A stretch of 64,000 nt of DNA from Gammaproteobacteria bacterium. Its GTDB lineage: Bacteria > Pseudomonadota > Gammaproteobacteria > Pseudomonadales > Azotimanducaceae. The translations under genes were made by a program, and so were the position numbers. Shown in pieces: positions 9,094-17,130 of this stretch. Each line of letters starts with the position of its first letter. Position 1 is the first letter of the stretch. The stretch lies in the NCBI GenBank assembly GCA_026706385.1, contig JAPOYV010000094.1, positions 62,001-126,000 on the forward strand, given 5' to 3'. The notes under the pieces were generated by a model, which was not told the origin of the DNA, made no database searches, and saw only the letters and a list, made by a program, of their open reading frames with translations.

Positions 9094-10017
9094 TCAGGTA
9101 TTCGAGGCTGCGGCGATGCTGGCGATGGATTCGTCGAGCAGGCTGCCGAACGCGGCGGCGTCGAGGTCCACGCGCAGTCCCTCGGTCAGCGCCCGCGAGA
9201 AGCTCGCGATCATGCCGTTGTTGGCCGCGAGCCTCTCGTTCGCCACCTCTCTCGAGTAGCCGCCCGAGAGCGCCACGACCCGCAGCACCTTGGCATGGGC
9301 GCAGAGATCGGCATAGAAGTTCGCCTGCTCGGGCAGCGTCAGCTTGAACATCACCACGCCTTCGTCGAGTGCATCGGCGCCAGCGTGAAGACGGTCGCGC
9401 AGGATCTGCTCGCACGCGCCCTTGTCCGGTGCATGGATGTCGACCTCGGGCTCGATGATGGGCACCAGTCCGTGCCCGATCACTTCGCGCGCGATCTCGA
9501 ACTGCTGATCCACGACCCGGGCGATGCCCGCTGCGTTCGCGCTCTGGATGACCGAACGCATCTTGGTGCCGAACACGTCCTTGTCCCGCGCCGCCGGCAG
9601 TCGGTCGCCGAGATCCGGAATCGCCTTCATGGTCTGCGCACCGTCCTCGACGTCGTTCATGCCGTAGTCGATCTTGAGAATCGGCAGGATGCGCTTCTCC
9701 CGCCACAGGTACTGGCTGGTCGGAACCCCGTTCACCTCCCGATCCAGGGTGTTCTGGAACAGGATCGTGCCGACAATGCGGTCGCCTTTGAACGCCGGGT
9801 CCGTGATGATCCGAGTGCGCATGGCGTGCACGATGTCGAACATCTCATCGTCGTTGGCATAGCCCGAGTCGTCGATGCCGTAGAGGGCAAGCGCCTTCGG
9901 CGTACTGCCGCCGCTCTGGTCGAGCGCGGCGATGAACCCCGGATCCGAACCCATGCGATTCGCCTGCTCCGCAGCGAGGCTCCCTGCTTGCGCAGCGAGT
10001 TGAAATCGATCCGGCAT
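9094..10017 (-). CDS. Fructose-bisphosphate aldolase, class I
   Basis: A 307-aa Schiff-base aldolase of the bacterial class I type, which cleaves fructose 1,6-bisphosphate to dihydroxyacetone phosphate and glyceraldehyde 3-phosphate. Signature segments are FIAALDQSGGSTPKALALYG near the N terminus, ILPILKIDYG with the conserved Lys, GLVPIIEPEVDI and RVVALSGGYSR. The ATG at 10017 gives MPDRFQLAAQ and normal family length; a GTG 9 nt upstream is also possible. The gene is divergent from the sulfatase at 10063 across a 45-nt gap and precedes the Gfo/Idh gene in an apparent operon. Confidence 0.93.
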   Translation of the reverse strand: MPDRFQLAAQAGSLAAEQANRMGSDPGFIAALDQSGGSTPKALALYGIDDSGYANDDEMFDIVHAMRTRIITDPAFKGDRIVGTILFQNTLDREVNGVPTSQYLWREKRILPILKIDYGMNDVEDGAQTMKAIPDLGDRLPAARDKDVFGTKMRSVIQSANAAGIARVVDQQFEIAREVIGHGLVPIIEPEVDIHAPDKGACEQILRDRLHAGADALDEGVVMFKLTLPEQANFYADLCAHAKVLRVVALSGGYSREVANERLAANNGMIASFSRALTEGLRVDLDAAAFGSLLDESIASIAAASNT

Positions 10018-10062
10018 TCGGGCCACCCTGTGGTCAAGAGCCCCTAAGCGTAGCCCACGAGC

Positions 10063-11448
10063 ATGACCAAACCCAACATCCTTTTCCTGATGACCGACCA
10101 GCAACGCTGGGACGCGATGGGCTGCAGCGGCGGCTGGGTGCAGACGCCTGCGCTTGACCGCATCGCCCGCGAGGGCGTGCGCTTCAGGCAATGCGTGACC
10201 ACGACGCCGATCTGCATCCCGGCACGTGTCACCTTGGCCACGGGCCGCTATCCGCACAACAACGCCGTGTGGAACAACATGGACTACGTGATGCCGCCCG
10301 AGGCGCCGACCTGGATGCGCGCGCTGCGCGACCTCGGCTATCGAACGAGCCTCTTCGGCAAGACCCACCTGCACCCCCACCGCGACGACCTGCGCGAGCG
10401 CGAACATCTGCTCCACGCCTACGGGCTCGACGACGTGGACGAGATCGGCGGTCCACGGGCCAGCGCGCGCGTGATGAGCCATATGACGGCGATGTGGGAG
10501 GACAAGGGCCTGCTCGACGCCTACCGCGCCGACTTCGACGACCGGTTCGCGAACAAGCCCCACGTCGCGCGCCCTTCCGTCCTGCCGCTCGATGACTATG
10601 CGGATGTCTACGTGGGCCAGCAGGCGAAACGCTACCTGGCCGAATATGCCCGCGACGAGCCGTGGTTCTGCTGGGTCAGCTTCGGCGGTCCCCACGAGCC
10701 CTGGGACGCACCCGAACCGTTTGCCAGCATGTACGAACCCGAGGCTATGCCGCCGCCGCTCCCGCGCGGTGTCGACGACCAGCCCCGCCCGCGTGGCTGG
10801 CTCGACAATAGACTGGAAAACGCGCCCGTATTCGACGCCGGCGACGAGGCCGCGATGCGCGCCAACTACGCTGGCAACGTCACGCTCATCGACGACCAGA
10901 TCGGCCAGATCATCGACGTCATCGAAGAACGCGGCGAGCTCGACAACACCGTGATCGGCTTCACCTCGGACCACGGCGAGATGAACGGCGACTGGGGGTT
11001 GATCTACAAGACCGTCTTCCTCGACGGCTCGGTGCGCGTGCCCATGCTCGTGCGCACGCCGGACACGGCGCGGGACGACGCGGCCCGCGTCAGCGATACG
11101 CTGGTCGAGAACTGCGACCTCGGGCCGACGCTGGTCGAACTCGCTGGCGGAGAACTCGAACACCGGCAGTTCGCGCGGTCCCTGGTTCGCACCCTGACCG
11201 ACGCCGACGCCGACGCCGTGCACCGCGACCAGGCCATCTCCGAGATCAGCGGTGAATTCATGCTGATGACGCGGGACTGGAAGATGGCCCTTAACAGGGA
11301 GGGGCGCACCTACCTTCTCTTCGACCGCAACGCCGATCCCGACGAGAGCCGCAACCTGGCCGGGCTCCCGGAGTACCGTGCCGTCGAGAACGACCTGCGG
11401 CTACGGACCCTGGAGCACATCGCCACCAGTCAGCTCAGGGAGCCCTGA
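10063..11448 (+). CDS. Sulfatase, Cys-type (formylglycine-dependent)
   Basis: A 461-aa alkaline phosphatase-superfamily hydrolase of the sulfatase or phosphonate monoesterase group. The activation motif CIPAR lies at residues 51-55 and Cys51 would be converted to formylglycine. N-terminal metal-binding residues sit in LFLMTDQQRW, where DQQ replaces the more common DDQ, and the second metal site is in FTSDHGEMNG. There is no signal peptide, so it should act in the cytoplasm. It is divergent from the aldolase gene and is followed by the compact RNA unit at 11.5 kb. No maturase was seen in the window. The substrate is unknown. Confidence 0.9.
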   Translation: MTKPNILFLMTDQQRWDAMGCSGGWVQTPALDRIAREGVRFRQCVTTTPICIPARVTLATGRYPHNNAVWNNMDYVMPPEAPTWMRALRDLGYRTSLFGKTHLHPHRDDLREREHLLHAYGLDDVDEIGGPRASARVMSHMTAMWEDKGLLDAYRADFDDRFANKPHVARPSVLPLDDYADVYVGQQAKRYLAEYARDEPWFCWVSFGGPHEPWDAPEPFASMYEPEAMPPPLPRGVDDQPRPRGWLDNRLENAPVFDAGDEAAMRANYAGNVTLIDDQIGQIIDVIEERGELDNTVIGFTSDHGEMNGDWGLIYKTVFLDGSVRVPMLVRTPDTARDDAARVSDTLVENCDLGPTLVELAGGELEHRQFARSLVRTLTDADADAVHRDQAISEISGEFMLMTRDWKMALNREGRTYLLFDRNADPDESRNLAGLPEYRAVENDLRLRTLEHIATSQLREP

Positions 11449-11478
11449 CAGCCAGACCGCAGAAGTGAAACTGGAGGG

Positions 11479-11506
11479 TTGCGCTCGCAAGCGTGATGCG
11501 TATAGT
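11479..11506 (+). promoter_or_regulatory. Sigma70-like promoter of a short transcription unit
   Basis: TTGCGC (11479-11484) and TATAGT (11501-11506) are separated by 16 nt. The -10 box matches the consensus at five of six positions. A transcript would begin near 11513 and meet a strong terminator about 150 nt later. Assigned by eye from the sequence. Confidence 0.55.
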
Positions 11507-11543
11507 CGCACACCGTGTTGGGCGGATATTAAGGAGGTGATCG

Positions 11544-11579
11544 GTGCAATCTTTCGTTGGGGGACACACACCCCATTAG
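11544..11579 (+). CDS. Putative 11-residue leader or micropeptide ORF
   Basis: GTG at 11544 to TAG at 11577-11579 encodes MQSFVGGHTPH. It is preceded by TAAGGAGGTGATC (11530-11542), an essentially full-length complement of the 16S rRNA 3' tail and the strongest ribosome-binding site in the window, at normal spacing. It lies between a promoter and a terminator. Inside the ORF, a run of five Gs and a run of four Cs can pair around ACACACA. No homologue is recognised. It could be an attenuation leader peptide for the flavoenzyme at 11744, a micropeptide, or simply a ribosome-loading site on a regulatory RNA. Confidence 0.4.
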   Translation: MQSFVGGHTPH

Positions 11580-11622
11580 GCTCTCACCTGAGACTTGACG
11601 AGGGTGTGAGTCCCTCACAAAC

Positions 11623-11664
11623 ACCGGGGCGGTCGTTGTCAGCAACGCCGCCCCGGTTTCGTTT
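11623..11664 (+). terminator. Strong intrinsic terminator hairpin
   Basis: The left arm ACCGGGGCGG-TCGTTG (11623-11638) and right arm CAACGCCGCCCCGGT (11643-11657) form a 15-bp GC-rich stem with one bulged T and the tetraloop TCAG, followed by TTTCGTTT. It ends the short transcription unit and stands 80 nt before the next gene. Confidence 0.8.
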
Positions 11665-11743
11665 CAGCTCCTACAATCGGCCAAGGGCATCGCTTCGCCG
11701 GCCCGAACAACATCTCTAGATTCCGTCAGCCAAGGGGGAACCG

Positions 11744-12664
11744 ATGAAGCTTGCCGTTGAATTCCCGAGCGTGAGCTACCGCGAAGGGGGTGAAGCCGTG
11801 GTCCGCCTCGCGAAGGCGATCGAGGACATCGGCTTCGACCAGGTCGACGTCTTCGACCACGTCATCATGGGCTTCCCGACGGCGACCCGCGAGGCACCCA
11901 TGTATCCGCCGAAGATGCCGATCATGGAAGCCCTCATGGCGCTCTCCTACGTGGCTGCAGTCACCGAGAGGATCGGCCTCGGCACTGAAGTGCTGGTACT
12001 GCCCCAGCGCCAGCCGGTGCTGGTCGCCAAGCAGGTCAGCACCTTGGACACGCTGTCAGGCGGCCGCGTGCGCCTTGGCGTCGGCGTCGGCTGGCAGGAG
12101 TCGGAATACGACGCCCTCGAAGAGAGCTTCCAGACCCGAGGCCGCCGCATGGACGAGGCGATCGCCTTGATGCGCGCCTACTGGTCGCACGACCAGGTTG
12201 ACTTCCAAGGCCGGTTCTACACCTCCACCGCCATGGCGATGGAGCCCAAGCCGCCGCAAGGCGGCAAGCTCCCGGTCTGGATCGGCGGCGCGTCGGACCG
12301 CGCGCTGCGCCGCGTGGCGGAAGTCGGCGACGGCTGGCTGGCGACGGCAATCACCGATCCCGATGTCGCCACCCGTTGTAGAGCCAAGATAGCCGGCTAC
12401 GCCGAACGGGCCGGGCGCGACCCGGCCGAGATCGGCTACCAAATGATGCTCGACGTGCCGCCGCGGGACGACGCCGGCAAGCGCTTCTACGCCGAGGTGG
12501 ACCGCGTTGCCGCACGCGCCGCCGAGGTCAAGGCGATGGGATTCGAGTGGGGCGCGCTCAATGCAACCGCTATCTTCCAGGCCGGCGCCCGCAGCGTCGA
12601 CGCGATCATCGAGGTGCTTGGCCGCGCACACGACGCGATCCGCGCCGAGGTGGGCCCGGCCTGA
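11744..12664 (+). CDS. LLM-class (luciferase-like) F420/FMN-dependent oxidoreductase
   Basis: A 306-aa TIM-barrel enzyme of the bacterial luciferase-like superfamily, close to the F420-type branch. Family segments include QVDVFDHVIMG, IGLGTEVLVLPQRQPVLVAK, GGRVRLGVGVGWQESEYDAL and KLPVWIGGASDRALRRVAEV. It reduces or oxygenates a small substrate with a flavin-type cofactor; neither cofactor nor substrate can be fixed from the sequence. The ATG has a good Shine-Dalgarno sequence (AAGGGGGAA). The next gene starts 64 nt downstream on the same strand and is also a flavoenzyme, so the two may act in one pathway. The upstream RNA unit may control it. Confidence 0.88.
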   Translation: MKLAVEFPSVSYREGGEAVVRLAKAIEDIGFDQVDVFDHVIMGFPTATREAPMYPPKMPIMEALMALSYVAAVTERIGLGTEVLVLPQRQPVLVAKQVSTLDTLSGGRVRLGVGVGWQESEYDALEESFQTRGRRMDEAIALMRAYWSHDQVDFQGRFYTSTAMAMEPKPPQGGKLPVWIGGASDRALRRVAEVGDGWLATAITDPDVATRCRAKIAGYAERAGRDPAEIGYQMMLDVPPRDDAGKRFYAEVDRVAARAAEVKAMGFEWGALNATAIFQAGARSVDAIIEVLGRAHDAIRAEVGPA

Positions 12665-12728
12665 AACGCTGGATTTGGTGCGCGGCCGTCCACGTCCGGG
12701 TTTCGACGTTCGCGATACACTCGCGCCG

Positions 12729-13880
12729 GTGACCAAGATCAACTCCCACATCGCCAAGGCCGAGGCGTTGGCACCGTTGATTCGACAACACGCCGACGAG
12801 GCCGAGCGCCAGCGCCACTTGCCGCGACCGGTTGCCGAAGCGTTCGCCAGGAACGGACTCTACCGCCTCGCCGGCACGCCCGACATCCACGGCGCGGACG
12901 CCGACGCCATGACCCAGATCGGCGTCATCGAGGCCGCCTCCCGAGCGGACGGCAGTGCCGGGTGGAACCTCATGATCGGCATCGAGACGTTCGGCCTGAT
13001 CGGACCCGGGTTCAAGGACCGTTGCCCAGAACTCATCGCCGATCCGCTGACCATCATGGCGAGTTCGACCGCGGCGGTGGGCCGCGCCCAGCGCGACGGC
13101 GACGGCTGGCGGGTCTCCGGGCAGTGGCAGTTCGTGAGCGGCATCCACAACGCCCAGATCTTCGGCGCCACCGTGCACCTCTACGACGGCGACGAGCAGG
13201 TGGTCGAAGGCAACCGTTACGCCGTCGTCCCCGAAGGCGAATACGAGATCGTCGATACCTGGCACGTCGGCGGCTTGCGCGGTTCCGGTTCCCACGACGT
13301 GCGCCTCGACGACGTCTTCGTGCCCGGGAACCGCATCATCGCGCCGATCGGTGGCAACGCGGCGACGACGCCGCAATTGCGCCTGCCCCTCGGCAACCGC
13401 CTGGCCTACAACAAGGCCGCCGTCGCCATCGGCATCGCGCAGGCCGCGATCGATGCCTTCGTGGACCTGGCGACGCGCAAGCAGCCGCGTTTCACGACCC
13501 GGACGTTGCGCGACCGGCCGTTCGCGCAACGCGCGGTGGCAAACGCCGAAGCGCGCTTGATCGGCGCGCGAGCGGCACTTCTGGACCGCACCGCAGCAAG
13601 TTGGGAGACCGTCGTCGCGGGCCACGAGGTCGCGCCTCGGGATCGCGCCCTGTTCCACATCATTGCCTCGGATGCCGCGCGCGCCGCCGTCGAGGTGGTC
13701 GAAATGCTGTGCGAAGCGGCCGGTACGACCGCCAACCGGATCGGCGAGCCCCTGGAACGGATCGCCAGGGACGTCCGGGTCGTGCGCCAGCATGCCACGG
13801 TCGCGCCCCACCTGATCGAGGACGCCGGGCGTACCCTGCTCGGCCTGGAGTCCGAGTCCTTCGTCGTCCGTTCCCGCTGA
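12729..13880 (+). CDS. Acyl-CoA dehydrogenase-fold flavin monooxygenase (HsaA/DszC-like)
   Basis: A 383-aa protein of the acyl-CoA dehydrogenase fold with a type 2 C-terminal domain. This branch holds reduced-flavin-dependent monooxygenases rather than true dehydrogenases. Markers are EAASRADGSAGWNLMIG, the middle beta domain GWRVSGQWQFVSGIHNAQ, and SGSHDVRLDDVFVPGNRII. I chose the GTG at 12729, giving VTKINSHIAKAEALAP; upstream codons in the same frame overlap the previous gene and are Arg/Pro-rich shadow. It follows the LLM enzyme by 64 nt. The substrate is unknown; the monooxygenase reading is a family inference. Confidence 0.85.
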   Translation: MTKINSHIAKAEALAPLIRQHADEAERQRHLPRPVAEAFARNGLYRLAGTPDIHGADADAMTQIGVIEAASRADGSAGWNLMIGIETFGLIGPGFKDRCPELIADPLTIMASSTAAVGRAQRDGDGWRVSGQWQFVSGIHNAQIFGATVHLYDGDEQVVEGNRYAVVPEGEYEIVDTWHVGGLRGSGSHDVRLDDVFVPGNRIIAPIGGNAATTPQLRLPLGNRLAYNKAAVAIGIAQAAIDAFVDLATRKQPRFTTRTLRDRPFAQRAVANAEARLIGARAALLDRTAASWETVVAGHEVAPRDRALFHIIASDAARAAVEVVEMLCEAAGTTANRIGEPLERIARDVRVVRQHATVAPHLIEDAGRTLLGLESESFVVRSR

Positions 13881-13883
13881 GGT

Positions 13884-14531
13884 TCAGCCGCCGACGAACG
13901 TGACGAGCGGCAGCAGCCGCGCCGCGATCGCCATCAACTGCTGGAACACGGGGATGCCTAGCAGGCTAACCACGATCAGCGCCAGGAGCGCCCAGACCCC
14001 GAACCGCGCGTTGTAGTAGCGGTACGCCTGCGCCGCCCGCTCGGGCAGCAGATGCGGGAGGATGTAGTGGCCGTCGAGCGGGCCGAGCGGGAGCAGGTTG
14101 AACAGCATGAGCAGCAGGTTCACCTGCACCAGCAGGACGAAGAACGTCTCCGGGCCGACCTGGTAGAAGAAGTCGTTGCCGGCGAGGCGCATGGACAGGA
14201 AGAAGTTCCAGGCCACGGCGGCGAGAACAAGGTTCATCGCGGGCCCGGCCGCCGCCACCCACAGATCGGCGCGCTTGAATCGGAAGTTGCGCGGATCCGT
14301 CGGCACGGGGCGCGCGTAGCCGAAACCGATAAGGACGACCATCGCCAAGCCCATGGGGTCGATGTGGCGCACGGGGTTGAGGGTCAGCCGTCCGGCCCGC
14401 TCGGCCGTGTCGTCGCCACACAGCTTCGCGACCCAGGCGTGACCGAACTCATGACAGGACAGCGAAAGCACCAGGGCCGTGATCAACAGCCCGAAGAGCA
14501 GGTACTGGCCCTGGAAGATGAGATAGATCAC
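13884..14531 (-). CDS. Site-2 protease-type (M50) membrane metalloprotease
   Basis: A 215-aa polytopic membrane protein. The zinc motif HEFGH is at residues 27-31 inside the first hydrophobic segments, and the second zinc-ligand region NLLPLGPLDGHYILP near residue 150 supplies the conserved Asp. Family members cleave transmembrane substrates within the bilayer, often to release sigma factors, but this short type without a PDZ domain has no known partner here. The GTG start at 14531 overlaps the stop of the upstream sulfatase-like gene (GTGA), so translation is probably coupled. It is convergent with the monooxygenase gene, with 3 nt between the two stops. Confidence 0.9.
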   Translation of the reverse strand: MIYLIFQGQYLLFGLLITALVLSLSCHEFGHAWVAKLCGDDTAERAGRLTLNPVRHIDPMGLAMVVLIGFGYARPVPTDPRNFRFKRADLWVAAAGPAMNLVLAAVAWNFFLSMRLAGNDFFYQVGPETFFVLLVQVNLLLMLFNLLPLGPLDGHYILPHLLPERAAQAYRYYNARFGVWALLALIVVSLLGIPVFQQLMAIAARLLPLVTFVGG

Positions 14532-15928
14532 GCGTGCTCGCCGGCCCAGCACGCTACCAGTGCGGCGTCGGCAGCGTGGCCACTCAGGTGATCGCGTAGT
14601 TGTCCGCGCAAGTCCGCGAGGACATCGCCATGTCCGCCGGCGACGTCGACCTCGGCGAACGGGTCGGCGTGGAGGTCGTAGAGCTCGGCGTCCCCCGAAG
14701 CGCCCACGGGGGCAAAGCCCCAGCGCCCGTCCGTTACCCACGGCGTGACGCATTCCGCAGGACATCGGCCGTCCGCGCCCGGGTTGACGAAGCCGCCGGT
14801 CACGCTGAGCGTGCGGTGGTGTGGGCGGCTGTCGCGAACGGCCGCGGCGAACGACTGGCCTTGAAACGCATCCACCGGCGCCACGTCCGCACCCGCCAAC
14901 TCGGCCACGCTCGGCAGGATGTCCACCGGCTGGGCCAGCATGTCGAGGCTCTTGCCCGCCGGTACGTCACCGCCCGCGACAAGGAACGGCACGTGGCTCA
15001 CCTCGGGATAGATCGGCCAATAGCGGTCGTCGTGGTCGCAGATGTTGCTCTTGCCCGTACGATTGTGCTCGCCGAGGCTGGTGCCGTGGTCGCTGGTGAT
15101 CACGACGATGGTGTCGTCCCACAGTTTGAGGTCGTCGAGTTTCTGCAGCACGCGGCCCAAGTGACGATCCACGATCTCGGACTCGGCCGCGTAGTGGGCC
15201 CACAGGTTGTTGAGTTCCCTGTCCGAGTAGTCCGTCGCGGGACCGTAGTTGCAGTGCAGCATAGGTTCCCCGTCGTAGTCCGGGTCGTACTTGGCGACCA
15301 TGTACTCCGGCGGATCCCAGGGCTCGTGGGGGTCGAAGAAGTCCACCCACAGGAAGAACGGCGCGGCGCGGTGGTTCTCCTCGAGCCAGCGAACCGTCGT
15401 CGCCGCCGTGCGGGCGCAGAACGTTTCGTCCTCGCGGGTCGCGTAGCGGTTGATCCAGCGATGCATGTCGGCGAGCGTCTTGCCTTGGAAACTCGGCATC
15501 TGCCGGGTCTTCTCGTGGGGCATCACGCGCAGGATGTCGTCATTGAGGTGCAGGAGGTGCCGGTCGCCCTCCTGGCCGCGGTGCTGGTAGGCGGCCTGGA
15601 AGCCGTGCTGGAACCGCGCATTGAAGAGGTGCGGGCAGTCGCAGATGAGCTGGGTGGCATAGCCCTTCTGGCTAAGCATCGTGGCGATGTGGTTTCGACC
15701 GCTGCGCGAGATCGGCTGCCAGGGAAAATGCGGCCAACCGAGGCGCCCGGTGGCGACGTCGGTGCGGTGCGGGATGGTGGGAAAGCTGCCCGCGTGGAAG
15801 CCTTCGATCGCCGTCGCACGGCTCGCGGCAAACGCGTCGAGTTCCGGGGTGTGCACAAGACGCTTGGCCTTTCGACCAAGGTTGTCGTAGCGAAACGTGT
15901 CGGTGATCAGCAGGACGATGTTCTTCAC
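14528..15928 (-). CDS. Sulfatase-fold hydrolase with Thr in place of catalytic Cys
   Basis: A 466-aa alkaline phosphatase-superfamily protein. The metal-binding residues are present (LLITDTFRYDNLG at the N terminus and VVITSDHGTSLGEH in the middle), but the activation motif reads TIPHR at residues 51-55 where sulfatases have CxPSR or SxPSR, followed by the usual TDVATG. Threonine is the nucleophile of nucleotide pyrophosphatases and phosphonoacetate hydrolases of the same superfamily, so a phosphoesterase or phosphonate hydrolase activity is more plausible than a formylglycine sulfatase. There is no signal peptide. It is coupled to the site-2 protease gene by a GTGA overlap. Confidence 0.85.
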   Translation of the reverse strand: MKNIVLLITDTFRYDNLGRKAKRLVHTPELDAFAASRATAIEGFHAGSFPTIPHRTDVATGRLGWPHFPWQPISRSGRNHIATMLSQKGYATQLICDCPHLFNARFQHGFQAAYQHRGQEGDRHLLHLNDDILRVMPHEKTRQMPSFQGKTLADMHRWINRYATREDETFCARTAATTVRWLEENHRAAPFFLWVDFFDPHEPWDPPEYMVAKYDPDYDGEPMLHCNYGPATDYSDRELNNLWAHYAAESEIVDRHLGRVLQKLDDLKLWDDTIVVITSDHGTSLGEHNRTGKSNICDHDDRYWPIYPEVSHVPFLVAGGDVPAGKSLDMLAQPVDILPSVAELAGADVAPVDAFQGQSFAAAVRDSRPHHRTLSVTGGFVNPGADGRCPAECVTPWVTDGRWGFAPVGASGDAELYDLHADPFAEVDVAGGHGDVLADLRGQLRDHLSGHAADAALVACWAGEHA

Positions 15929-16142
15929 GTCGGTCGGGCTCCACGGTCGTGGGTGGGATTATGCGGCAACGTCGTGTCGTTCGTTCGCGAACGCTCGCCC
16001 GGTCTCAGATGACGTCGGCAGGGACGCAGGCGGGGGCCGTGAGCGCACCGATCAACCACAAGACGTTCGATGTTCCCGTCGTGCTACGGTTGCGCTCCGC
16101 GCCCGCAATCGAGGCCAGCGATTGACCAGACTCTTTGCGCCA
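15929..16142. other. Intergenic region without a confident gene
   Basis: Together with the doubtful ORF at 16143-16388 this is about 510 nt with no confident gene. Several short frames are open on both strands but lack family motifs. The segment between 15929 and 16000 should hold the promoter of the minus-strand sulfatase-like gene; no clear -35/-10 pair could be picked by eye. Confidence 0.4.
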
Positions 16143-16388
16143 ATGATGGGCGTGTGGGACGGCGCAGCGATCTCGGGAACCAACCACGTCGGCACATGGC
16201 GAGCTGCCGACAGGACCCTCACCTTGCAGACGCGCGGCGACGAGATCCGTTACGAAGCCTCGGGTTGCCTGCCACTCCCCGGACGTCTGACACCGTGTCG
16301 CACCGAGGTGCAATGGGTTAGCGGTCGATCGATCCCGGCCCTCGAGGGCTGCACCGCCCGCAATATCGTCGTGACCGGCGACTCCTGA
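16143..16388 (+). CDS. Doubtful small hypothetical ORF
   Basis: An 81-codon ATG frame (MMGVWDGAAISGTN...) that ends 53 nt before the next plus-strand gene. It has some protein-like character (alternating strands, RTLTLQTRGDEIRYEASG, several Cys) but no recognised family and no clear ribosome-binding site. It may be a degraded fragment, since the neighbourhood carries other remnants. No function is proposed. Confidence 0.25.
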   Translation: MMGVWDGAAISGTNHVGTWRAADRTLTLQTRGDEIRYEASGCLPLPGRLTPCRTEVQWVSGRSIPALEGCTARNIVVTGDS

Positions 16389-16441
16389 CGGGTAAGCTCG
16401 CAATTGGCGGTCCGCCGGTCGTTGCGGGATGGAGTTCACCT

Positions 16442-16918
16442 TTGGCAAACCAAGTCAAAATCGCAGACGAGGTCTGGCTCGCAGCCGCAATCCTCCACCG
16501 CAGACATCCGGATCGAGCCGACTTCGCCATTGACGAGATCATGGCCGAAGCCGAGTCTGCCGATGTGACCGGGATGCCGCTCCGACCGGGCGTCAAGGAC
16601 CACGTGTACCAGCACTGTGTTGCCAACAAGGCACCCAGTGCGGGCCGCTATCGCATGCTCTACGAGACGTCCTCGGGCCGGCGGCGCCTCTTCCGACCCG
16701 GGGATACGTGCCATCCCGGTCGGGCAAACGGCAAGGACGTACCTGCGCGTGACGCGGTACCGATGGAATACCGTGACCTCATCGACTGGTATCACGTTGA
16801 GTTCTCGGGGGAGAGCGGCCGAGCGGACGATCCCGTTTTGGCTCTACGCGGTCTCGGCAACGAGGTCTGGGAGAACGAAGGCGCCGACGAGTACGTCCGC
16901 CGTCAGCGTGCCGATTAG
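16442..16918 (+). CDS. Hypothetical protein with winged-helix-like N terminus
   Basis: A 158-aa protein starting at TTG (16442) behind a GGAG motif. The first 60 residues (VKIADEVWLAAAILHRRHP, then DFAIDEIMAEAE) look like a helix-rich winged-helix DNA-binding fold seen in small uncharacterised proteins. The middle GRYRMLYETSSGRRRLFRPG is a plausible basic beta-hairpin. The C-terminal PMEYRDLIDWYHVEF region is conserved-looking. I do not recognise the exact family and give no function. It stands alone next to a recombinase relic, which fits an accessory or transferred gene. Confidence 0.55.
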   Translation: MANQVKIADEVWLAAAILHRRHPDRADFAIDEIMAEAESADVTGMPLRPGVKDHVYQHCVANKAPSAGRYRMLYETSSGRRRLFRPGDTCHPGRANGKDVPARDAVPMEYRDLIDWYHVEFSGESGRADDPVLALRGLGNEVWENEGADEYVRRQRAD

Positions 16919-17130
16919 CGATGAGCCGGATATTCTGGGACCGAACCTGTTCGTGTAGCTACTCGAGGACAAGGGCGAATTCACCGAACGAGTTGTCGCG
17001 TTGCGCAAGCGTATGGTCGAGCGAAGCGACCAACTCGTTACGTCAACGCTAGCCCTTTTCACGGCTCCCGTGAAGATCGCACGCCGAGAGACGCCCAACG
17101 GTTCCGTGCCGGCAACCTTAGCCGCCTCGA
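16919..17130 (+). other. Short coding-like remnant region
   Basis: One plus-strand frame reads protein-like on both sides of an in-frame TAG at 16956-16958 (SDEPDILGPNLFV before it, LLEDKGEFTERVVALRKRM after it). This suggests a decayed gene, but no family could be named. It lies between the hypothetical gene and the recombinase relic. Confidence 0.25.

Larger units (their letters stand above)
11513..11664 (+). ncRNA. Candidate structured short RNA or attenuator leader
   Basis: Approximately 150 nt are bounded by the promoter at 11479-11506 and the hairpin terminator at 11623-11664. Beyond the 11-codon ORF, three short segments can pair in mutually exclusive ways: CTCAC (11583-11587) with GTGAG (11606-11610), or the same GTGAG with CTCAC (11614-11618). 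Such alternatives are typical of attenuators. The 5' end is approximate. No known RNA family was recognised. It may be an independent small RNA or a leader controlling the gene at 11744. Confidence 0.4.

Noticed and set aside
10018-11223. N-terminal extension of the aldolase frame to 709 codons
   Set aside because: It is antisense to the sulfatase gene and has no aldolase homology before MPDRFQ at 10017.
16005-16448. A 147-codon minus-strand frame
   Set aside because: No motif, no ribosome-binding site and biased composition; treated as non-coding.
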